DNA of 64,000 nucleotides from Clavelina lepadiformis (Eukaryota; Chordata; Ascidiacea; Aplousobranchia; Clavelinidae): the NCBI RefSeq assembly GCF_947623445.1, contig NC_135244.1, forward strand, positions 4,092,001-4,156,000, in the 5' to 3' direction. This document shows positions 56,861-64,000 of the stretch, one piece after another. Each line of letters opens with the position of its first letter. Within the stretch, counting starts at the first letter, position 1. The notes below the pieces were generated by a model, which made no database searches, was not told where the DNA came from, and was given only the letters and a program-made list of their open reading frames with translations. A program made the translations under genes and the position numbers.

Positions 56861-58573
56861 TTAACGGTTGGTAACAATCCTGATGCAAGTTGGTCTTTTC
56901 ACGAACTGCTTCTCTTTCTCCTCCTCCTGAATGGATGCTGCATTTATCTTATCTAGGATAGTCCGGAACGCTTCAACCGATGCCACGTTCTCTACATCAA
57001 CCCCGGTCCATTGCACCGCCAGTCCCCAGATCTTTTCAAAAGCTTCCTCGGACATTTCGACACCGATCTCTTCAAATATTGTGCGTATTTCTTCCCGTGA
57101 TCTTGGTTCAAAAAAATCACGTTCATAAACGCCATGACGAGTGTACATAGAAGGATTAACTAGGCCGTACGCGTCCGATTCATCGCCGTAGTTAGTGCGG
57201 TCACTGATTCGGCGGCATCTTGGCGCCGGTAGGTCAAAGCGTACAGTTGGAACCCCGTACGAGGGGTCTTGTTTTGTATCAACCCCGCCAACCACAGCGT
57301 TAATGGAAGACGATGACGTAATGCTGTTTGTCATCGCTTTGTCGATCTGCTTACAAAGTCTTTGCACGTCTTTATCATTAGCTTCCGGTTTTTTCTCATT
57401 TTCTTTCTCACACTGTAGTGAAATCGGTGGTAAAATTTTGTCTTTCCAGTTCAAGAAATTCACAAACTTTTCATAGTCTAACTTGCACTCATCGCCTTCG
57501 GCTTTTTCATTGCTGTCAACGCTGCAATAACGCATTAAAGACGAAAGAAGATCGTCATCAATTGGTAAATTGAATTTCCAGCAAGCATCCCAAATCTTTT
57601 GGGCATCCAAATACCCCGTGTTGTCGTAATCGTAGTGTCTAAAGGCCGAACGCAGGTCGTTGAAGTTGTGATAATTTGTCTTTTTCAGATGCTGCCTTAC
57701 GTTGGCTAGCACACCCCGCTCTCGTTCTTTGCCCAGCAGGAAATTCTTTGGTGAACGCATATGCAAGAGGTCGCCTACGTTGTATTTGTCTGGACGAATC
57801 ATGATGCCAAAGGTGTGGTTTGGTTTCACGTTTAATGTGTCCGCAATAGGATCATGAACTTTACCTAGCTGAGGCTGTGTCCGTTCTCTAAAATCGTCCG
57901 CCCGTTTCGAAACGATAGTTGTGCATTTCTGGACAGATTTTTGAGACGACCATTGCAAAGTTTTCATCATGTTCTTACCGTCGTTGTAATGTGGGGTTTC
58001 GATGCCAAAACGAGTTGTTTTAGGATTCGATTTGCTCCAATCGTAATTTCTGTCGCACATTTCGCCAACGTCATAAGCGTGGTGAGTGACAATGTATTGG
58101 GCATGACCTGCCTTCGCCTCTTCCTCAATCTGTTCCCGCGATTTTCTCGGATTTATAATCTCACCCGCATCTTCGTCCATTTCAGTGACTATCCCATACA
58201 TCTGAGTGTTGTCGGGTCGGACTTGGTTGCCGGCCACTTTTTGAATAGCCGGCTTGCCTAGCGGAAACGTCCGGCTGGCGTAGCACTGTTCATTTTTTTC
58301 CAACAAGCGTTGCTGGAACAAAGTTTTCGGCTTCGGATTTAGCAGTAGACTTGCCGGAAAGGATGACTGAGAACTCACACCGTGAGTTATCTTGTGGGCA
58401 AAGCTATTGTATTTTTCTACCGAGGATTTTTCTACCTCCGTTTTTTCACTGCTTAGATTGGGCTGAAGGCACTCTCTCATTGTCGAACCGCTATGACAAA
58501 ACACTTTCCCTGTAACATTTTGCTCGCTGAACTTAGCTTCAGAACTGCTCATATTAGCCCACTTGGCTGCCAC
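56861..58573 (-). CDS. EFHB: EF-hand domain family member B (EFHB/CFAP21), 570 aa
   Basis: Single coding exon on the minus strand. The central region is family-diagnostic: NYDWSKSNPKTTRFG near 177-190, TPHYNDGK, FRERTQPQLGKVHDPIADT, NVKPNHTFG, YNVGDLLHMRSP. It continues into an EF-hand pair near 303-375. Loop 1 (DYDNTGYLDAQK, 315-326) has Lys instead of Glu at position 12, and loop 2 is expanded, so calcium binding may be weak. EFHB is a microtubule inner protein of ciliary doublets (CFAP21) and has also been linked to store-operated calcium entry. The human protein is longer at the N-terminus. The start at 58573 has no better upstream ATG in frame that I noticed. Confidence 0.88.
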   Translation of the reverse strand: MAAKWANMSSSEAKFSEQNVTGKVFCHSGSTMRECLQPNLSSEKTEVEKSSVEKYNSFAHKITHGVSSQSSFPASLLLNPKPKTLFQQRLLEKNEQCYASRTFPLGKPAIQKVAGNQVRPDNTQMYGIVTEMDEDAGEIINPRKSREQIEEEAKAGHAQYIVTHHAYDVGEMCDRNYDWSKSNPKTTRFGIETPHYNDGKNMMKTLQWSSQKSVQKCTTIVSKRADDFRERTQPQLGKVHDPIADTLNVKPNHTFGIMIRPDKYNVGDLLHMRSPKNFLLGKERERGVLANVRQHLKKTNYHNFNDLRSAFRHYDYDNTGYLDAQKIWDACWKFNLPIDDDLLSSLMRYCSVDSNEKAEGDECKLDYEKFVNFLNWKDKILPPISLQCEKENEKKPEANDKDVQRLCKQIDKAMTNSITSSSSINAVVGGVDTKQDPSYGVPTVRFDLPAPRCRRISDRTNYGDESDAYGLVNPSMYTRHGVYERDFFEPRSREEIRTIFEEIGVEMSEEAFEKIWGLAVQWTGVDVENVASVEAFRTILDKINAASIQEEEKEKQFVKRPTCIRIVTNR

Positions 58574-59184
58574 AGATAGGCCGATGTACTAAAAAATTTC
58601 AAAAAGCACTATACTCAAAATCCCTGCAAGCATCGAGTTTCTTTACTAATTTACTTCTCTATTTGCTAATTTACTGGTACGATACTTTTGTAAAAAATAT
58701 AGACAACTTTACCATTTACTCACCATGGAAACAACGGCATACGTTGCTAAGCAACATTTATACTATATTGTTACGGATAAGATAAATAATGACATCATAA
58801 TCATATACATAGCTTAATTATTTACGACTTCACAAAGATCCAACAAGTTTTATATTCTACTGAAATAAGGTCAAACTGAAACTTCTTTGGCATTCTCCAA
58901 GTAAATTTAAGCGACAACGCCGCCGACAGCTAACAGGACGGACGATACGCGTAGACACTAGACACCAGCCTTACCAAAGGCTTCATGCATAGAGCCGTTA
59001 CGTCAAACCATGGTAATAATGACTGCAAAACAATCACTTAACCATACCTATCATACATACAACACTGATCAGAAATGGTTGCAACAAAACCAGCTGTTCA
59101 ATTCACCAATATTTTATTGAAAACCTAAAGTCAGAAGCAATGTTTTACAAGTTAGACTTCTTTATAAGCAAGAAAAGGTTTTGT
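58574..59184. other. EFHB promoter region and TXNDC12-like 3' UTR
   Basis: No coding signal. AATAAA on the minus strand (TTTATT at 59113-59118) fits the end of the upstream thioredoxin gene. The remainder should contain the EFHB promoter. Confidence 0.45.
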
Positions 59185-62100
59185 CTACAATTCGGTAGAA
59201 TCATCATCATCGGCGACATTATAGAATTTGTGAACGGCTTTCAGCATTGATCTTGCCACTGCAATAAACAAAATTGGTTTTAGAAGTTAATTAAAAGAAA
59301 AAAATAAAAGAGGGGGCACCCGGATTTGAACCGGGGACCTCTCGATCTGCAGTCGAATGCTCTACCACTGAGCTATACCCCCTTGCGCTCTCTACAGTAA
59401 CTAAATTCCGTACAAAACACTTGCAGGGCGGATGACGTTTCTATTTGACGTACGAAGTTATATTAATAGAAATGTATTTAGTATTTAAATAAAACGTACT
59501 TTTGGAGCAAGCATTCGTGCTCGAAAAGGCTGACTTAACGGCCTTTTACACAGCAATAAAGAAGTAACTTTTGTACAAATTTAAATGAAGTTGTGGCATA
59601 TTGAAAAATGGTTCTACGACAATTAACCGTGTAAAATTGACCGCGAACAAACTAACCGGGGACAACTGACCGTGACGTAAATTGACCTAGAACCAACTGA
59701 CTGGATACAAAATTGACCGGGAGGTAAATTGACCGTGTAAGTGCTGAATTATTGTGTTTAAGTTGATGGTAGTATATTATACGTAAAGTAAATATTTCCT
59801 TTTTGTAACAAAATTTATTTTTATTTCAATACAAATTGAAACATTTATTGAAATAAACAGAAATACTTCCACAAATACGAGTAACAACATTAAAACAACT
59901 TTGCTGCAAAACACATATGACTGATATGACACTACATAATAAGGGTACTAAAATTTATACAAACTGTTATTTGACAAACAAGGAAGTTTACTGCACAAAT
60001 TGTAGGTTGTGGGCGATGCATCTGAGAAAATCTAATATGTCACGGTTTGCAAAATCTTCAACGATGGTTTTAAGTCGCGCATCCAGATCATTGTATTTTC
60101 TCCTTTTGGCAGGAGGCTCTTGGGTACAGAGCGCCTTAATATTGTTTTTGTTTATGATCTGCAATTTCCTCAAAGCTTCTATAAATTTCCAAATGGTTGG
60201 GTGTTGCATTGATAACATTTTGTTTATTCGATTGTGGTGACCTTCAACTTTGTTGTTGGTTCTGGCGTCGCCATTTAACACCCGAACATGGACGTTCCAG
60301 AAGTCATGTGAGTATGGCGGGTCTCGTCGGCGAGCCCGAAAGCGACGCCCGATGTAAGTACACTCAAAGTAGTCGAGAAGCGGAAGCATTTCATCAGACA
60401 AAACTTCCTCTAATGTTTCAAAAGCCTCACTTAGATGCTGTATTGGAACAAATGCCAAAGCCGGTATGTGACGTACCAGTAGTGCAAATTCTGGATCATT
60501 TTGATACCTTCTTTGAAGTCCGATTTGCTGCATGTGCTTGCTGATATTTTGATTTAAATGAAAAAAGCAACCACTTACTGTGAGGTCATCATAGTCAAAC
60601 ACCATCCGAATTGCATTTATTGCAGACATTTCAAAATCAACCAAAAAACTTGTTGGATGTGCATTTGGTATCAGTTGCCACACTGCGCGAAATAACCGTT
60701 CATATGTTTCTTGTGCCTTGTTCGGTAGTAAACAGTAAAATGCTGGGACAAGGTCGCCATGTCGTGAAGCATGGATAGAGTAAACCTGTGAAAATATTGG
60801 AGGGGTAACCTTGAACGTCCCATCAGCTTGCCAGTTTTCTGATATTTCTAGTACTCTTTTGCTATTTTCGGTGCCAAAAATTAATATCCTATTTTCTTCA
60901 GGTCCAGAGTCATACTGCAAAAAAAGTTCAGACCCCTTAGCATCATCTAAAAGAATATGTTTGTACGAGTCAGGTATTTCTAAATCTGTGCAGTTCCGTG
61001 GATTTGCATGTGCTGCAATAGTTCTAAGTCGTGTTCGTTGTATTGTTCTTTTCAGGTTTTTTTCCACAATATGCGCTCTGACGGCACCTGGCAATCCCAC
61101 TGTCGCGTCAGATATGATATTTTCTGGTGTGGACATATCGTTAGTGTTGCCAGCGCGTTCCTTGACCACCGCAAGTAGTTTGGCCACTTGAACATGTCTC
61201 TCTTCTTGCAGGTGACTGTGTTCGTGCAACTCTTTCGTGACTAAGCCATCTACAGTATGGAGACGTGCCTTACAAGAACTTTTGTAGTAATTGCTGCATC
61301 TCCAGAATGTAGTTTTCCCGTCTGAACTTTGTCCATCTCTCCAGAAAATGTAATGGTTGTAAATTAATTTTTTCTTACCTCTCTCTGAGAATACTTCTGC
61401 CATTTTTAGACTTTAAAAATCAGTTTTATACTAAAAGCGTCAGCACCTAGTATGCAAAAATATCTCAATCACGTGGCTAACAAAATATAGGCATTGCAAC
61501 GGGTTTACTGGCAACTCACTTAAACAAGTCAGGCTAACAACTACAATACACAAACAGTAGAATTCGCCTATAGTGACTTCGTCTATAGTGACACTTCGCT
61601 TATAGTGACACTTTTTCCGCGGTCCCTTCAGGTGTCACTATAGGCGAATTCTACTGTAGTAAATTGGCTGGGATTAAAGCTGATGCGCGACTAGATATAA
61701 CACAAAGAAACTGGAAGCACGTGGTTAGCAAGCAGGTCACGGTTCACAAATGATATAAATCATTATCACTTAACCCTATTCTAACTAGGTTTGGCTTTTC
61801 CTGCACACAGTCATAGCAAAACGTGGCGTACAATTGCACTGTTTGCTGTAGAAACTTGAAATTTGGTGACTTTTCCTAAAAAATGTTCAGCTATCTGTCC
61901 ATGTTTGTTTGATAAAGTTGGATTTTGTAGTTTTTGAGATATTGTGATATTTTCATAATTTTGCTCTCTCTCCGCATTGAAGCGTATTGCTCATTTACGC
62001 ACCAATAACTCGACTAACTATTCTCTTGCGTTCTCTTCTCGCGGTCAACTGGTTTTCGGCACAGCGGGGGCGCAGCGTACCAAGAAGAATTTCTAGAAAT

Positions 62101-64000
62101 GTGTCACTTTTAGAAACACTTAATTTACACTAAATTCACTTTCTTTAGTTTTACAATTATGATGTATACAGGAAGCCAGATGATTTTTCTACCAACCTGT
62201 AAAAATCCGATCAGTTTACGACGTATAGTTTTCTAGTAATTAACGATTGAAAATGTGTGTGCGGGGTCGGCCACACCCAGGTAAAATAGTAAACTCCCAA
62301 GGCTCGTTAGAATAGGGTAAAATCATATAATTTGAATAAACAACGATGCTAATTTAGACTACTTATTTTATACAATTGTACGGGTAAAATGCACAGCGGT
62401 TGATTTGTGTCGTCGGTAAGTTGATCAAGACCAATTGTCGCCGGTTAATTTGGTCACGGTTAATTGACGTGATCCCTTGACAAATAGCTAATTATTACAT
62501 AATACCTGAATCGGCTTCGTAGTAATAGTAGAAATAGCGGTCAACTGCTTCTGGGTTATAAATATCGGTCATTACCTCGCCTTCAGGACCTTTAATTTAT
62601 AAGCAAAATTCCTTTGAACCAACTTCGAACAAGTTTCAATAAAAAATGCGTAACTCGGCAATTCGACTTACTTATAAAAAATATTCTTGGGAAATATGAT
62701 CCATCCGGTGCGAATTTTGGATCTTTGGGCACTTCGTCGTCAATGAGATTTACCATTTCAAACAAAGGAGAAAGCTTCTCTATGTACCTGATATATATAT
62801 ATAGGCTATGTTTAAAATACAACAACTGCAATAGAGTAACGAAAACGCGAACATATCCCAAGAAAGAAATACTGTATACCTATTTACAGACAATAGAGTA
62901 ATAGACCTATACACAACACTTATACTACAGTGCTTCCTCGATTATCCGGTCTAGTCGGGACAATGTTTTCAGAAACGTGACTGGATAAGCCAAAAAAACG
63001 GATAATTGAATTGTTGCATTTAAGTCAAAACGAAACGGAAACACAACACATTTGTGGTAGGCTACAGTGTAAAAACGGATAGAAGTTTAAATTTTAGCAA
63101 GAAATTTCCCATTTGTCTGTTGCAATTCATCACTGTTTTGTTTCAAACGATTGGTCCAACGGCTAATTAAAAAGCCATCTAACTTTGAAAAGCTGTAGCA
63201 AAATAGAGCAACTGGATAATAATCGAGGGACGGATAATCGGGGAAGCACTGTATCACAAAACATGGGGGCTTGGGTTAATTTGTACATTAGCATTAAATA
63301 GAATTTAAAGAAAATACCAATAAGTTCTGCTTGGAATTTTTATTACCAATTTTCCATTATTTTCGCGTTGACTCCTAGCCTATAGGCCTATTATAACTCA
63401 TACGGTAACTGTATAGGCCAGGGGTGTCAAACTCAATCGCACCAGGGGCCAAAACTCAAAAGTTTACTAACGCCGCGGGCCGATAAGGATAAAACTTGAA
63501 TGAACGTTTCCTGACATGAATTGGAACAGGCAGCGAAACAACACCAAATTTTTGATGATTTTTGACTGGGCTATTTTTGATTATTCTTCTCTTATATAAT
63601 TATGTTTCATTCATTTCCTTGCAAAAGCATTAAAGAATTAACAAACAACAAAGAGAAAAGCAGCCCAATTACAAGCGTTAGAATAAATCGATTTATTCCA
63701 TCGTATGATGGGGCAACTGCTGTGCTGCTGTATTGTGCGATTTGTTATAATCTTGTTGCTTGCTTAAAAAAAGTAAGTTATACTGTACAATGATCTCGTG
63801 GGCCGGAAATAGTTCAATGTATGAAATAACTACGCGGGTCAAGTTTTATTGTAAAGCGGGCCGGATGTGGCCCGCGGGCCAGGAGTTTGACACGTATGGT
63901 ATAGGCTAATCTTTTGTTCTTTTCTTTTGTCCGTGTCTCGGAAATAACCTATTACGTATGAAGGTAAAAAGTTCATACCGATTTGCTCTGAACTTAGGCA
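59185..64000 (-). CDS. TXNDC12/AGR-like thioredoxin, partial (5' end outside window)
   Basis: Minus-strand exons: 63979 to beyond 64000, 62787-62672, 62589-62506, 59258-59185, all with matching phases. The translated parts follow the thioredoxin half of TXNDC12/AGR proteins: PKFRANRYIEKL, FEMVNLIDDEVP, FAPDGSYFPRIFFISPEGEV, then a last exon ending ADDDDSTEL. The C-terminal STEL resembles the KTEL/EDEL ER-retention signals of AGR2 and TXNDC12, so an ER-lumen thiol oxidoreductase is likely. The CxxC exon and signal peptide lie to the right of the window. The 3.2-kb last intron holds a tRNA gene and a MULE element; the 1.2-kb intron before it holds two MITEs. Which subfamily it belongs to is open. 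Confidence 0.75.
59311..59382 (-). tRNA. tRNA-Cys (GCA)
   Basis: On the minus strand a 72-nt cloverleaf forms. The acceptor stem GGGGGTA pairs with TGCCCCC, the D arm is GCTCAGTGGTAGAGC, and the anticodon loop is CTGCAGA with anticodon GCA. The T arm is CCGGTTCAAATCCGG, with no intron and no encoded CCA. The A and B boxes are intact, and a T-run (pol III terminator) follows at about 59295-59303 on this strand. It lies 52 bases from a splice acceptor inside an intron of the TXNDC12-like gene, in the same orientation. Confidence 0.96.
59988..61403 (-). CDS. MULE transposase with FLYWCH zinc finger, 471 aa
   Basis: The N-terminal ~70 residues fit a FLYWCH zinc finger (YIFWRDGQ, TTFWRCSNYYKSSCKARLHT, EHSH). 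The central part is a Mutator-type DDE domain: Asp in NWQADGTFKV, Asp in SFLVDFEMSAINAI, a CFFH motif (GCFFHLNQN), and Glu in NNKVEGHHNRIN. The frame is uninterrupted and starts at an ATG well inside the element, so it may still be active. It cuts and pastes the surrounding MULE through its terminal repeats. Confidence 0.9.
   Translation of the reverse strand: MAEVFSERGKKKLIYNHYIFWRDGQSSDGKTTFWRCSNYYKSSCKARLHTVDGLVTKELHEHSHLQEERHVQVAKLLAVVKERAGNTNDMSTPENIISDATVGLPGAVRAHIVEKNLKRTIQRTRLRTIAAHANPRNCTDLEIPDSYKHILLDDAKGSELFLQYDSGPEENRILIFGTENSKRVLEISENWQADGTFKVTPPIFSQVYSIHASRHGDLVPAFYCLLPNKAQETYERLFRAVWQLIPNAHPTSFLVDFEMSAINAIRMVFDYDDLTVSGCFFHLNQNISKHMQQIGLQRRYQNDPEFALLVRHIPALAFVPIQHLSEAFETLEEVLSDEMLPLLDYFECTYIGRRFRARRRDPPYSHDFWNVHVRVLNGDARTNNKVEGHHNRINKMLSMQHPTIWKFIEALRKLQIINKNNIKALCTQEPPAKRRKYNDLDARLKTIVEDFANRDILDFLRCIAHNLQFVQ
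61554..61657. mobile_element. Short Tigger/pogo-like MITE inside the MULE
   Basis: About 104 bp with 23-bp perfect inverted ends beginning CAGTAGAATTCGCCTATAG. The middle repeats CTATAGTGACAC-like units. It lies upstream of the MULE transposase. The target duplication is not clear. Confidence 0.6.
62928..63251. mobile_element. Tigger/pogo-like MITE
   Basis: 324 bp between TA dinucleotides (62926-62927 and 63252-63253). Ends CAGTGCTTCCTCGATTATCC and, reversed, CAGTGCTTCCCCGATTATCC are near-perfect inverted repeats, typical of pogo/Tigger elements. No transposase. Inside a TXNDC12-like intron. Confidence 0.8.
63419..63898. mobile_element. hAT-like MITE
   Basis: 480 bp flanked by a perfect 8-bp duplication GTATAGGC (63411-63418, 63899-63906). 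Ends CAGGGGTGTCAAACTC and, reversed, CATACGTGTCAAACTC are inverted. GC-rich segments (GGGCCGATAAGG near the left, GCGGGCCGGATGTGGCCCGC near the right) give extra pairing. No transposase. In the same intron as the Tigger-like MITE. Confidence 0.85.

Larger units (their letters stand above)
59610..62476 (-). mobile_element. MULE-type DNA transposon with FLYWCH transposase
   Basis: 2867 bp. Ends are inverted: GGTTCTACGACAATTAACCG on the left, GGGATCACGTCAATTAACCG on the reverse of the right. Both sub-ends repeat ATTGACCG-like units. Flanks TTGAAAAAT (59601-59609) and TTGACAAAT (62477-62485) match at 8 of 9 bases, as expected for a 9-bp Mutator-type duplication. It encodes one transposase on the minus strand. 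It is inserted in a TXNDC12-like intron, 29 bases from the splice donor. Confidence 0.85.

Noticed and set aside
60811..61191. Plus-strand frame across the MULE transposase
   Set aside because: Antisense shadow of the transposase, whose motifs are clear on the minus strand.

Overview
This is eukaryotic animal DNA, AT-rich, with compact multi-exon genes, short introns (mostly 80 to 700 bases) and GT/AG splice sites. The gene content is chordate-like: a latrophilin-type adhesion GPCR, CCDC78, MRPL55, two HSDL2 genes, CCDC24, EFHB and a TXNDC12/AGR-like thioredoxin. Compactness plus the mix of transposon families suggests an invertebrate chordate, most likely an ascidian such as Ciona. That is inference; the species cannot be fixed from the sequence alone. 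Exon models were built by hand by requiring splice consensus and phase continuity. For CCDC78, CCDC24, MRPL55 and both HSDL2 copies the exon lengths sum to a multiple of three with an open frame throughout. The adhesion GPCR model also closes, apart from one doubtful junction.

Layout. 1-17.4 kb (+): a ~1800-residue adhesion GPCR. Its sixth intron (2424-8764) carries a BTB-kelch gene on the opposite strand. 17.9-18.6 kb: a foldback transposon with a perfect 9-bp target duplication. 19.3-27.6 kb (+): CCDC78 with a degenerate kinesin head, 20 exons. 29.9-30.7 kb (-): a nine-finger C2H2 protein. 32.6-33.4 kb (+): MRPL55. 33.7-39.2 kb (-): two tandem HSDL2 genes, both ending in a peroxisomal SKL; the second carries a hAT-like MITE in an intron. 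41.4-51.5 kb: a ~580-bp hAT-like element split by a complete 9.4-kb LTR retroelement with gag, pol, env and a fourth ORF. 53.1-56.5 kb (+): CCDC24. 56.9-58.6 kb (-): EFHB. 59.2 kb to the right edge (-): a TXNDC12/AGR-like gene truncated by the window. Its introns hold a tRNA-Cys gene, a full MULE/FLYWCH DNA transposon and two more MITEs.

How the parts relate. CCDC78, CCDC24 and EFHB belong to families linked to centrioles and motile cilia, but nothing in the sequence shows co-regulation. The HSDL2 pair is a tandem duplication with conserved exon structure. The LTR element looks young: its two 785-bp LTRs are collinear without indels and identical wherever I compared them, the target duplication is exact, and the coding frames are open. 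Its gag-pol junction carries a textbook -1 frameshift signal (A AAA AAC, 5-nt spacer, 10-bp stem), and its primer-binding region is repeated four times with a 28-bp period.
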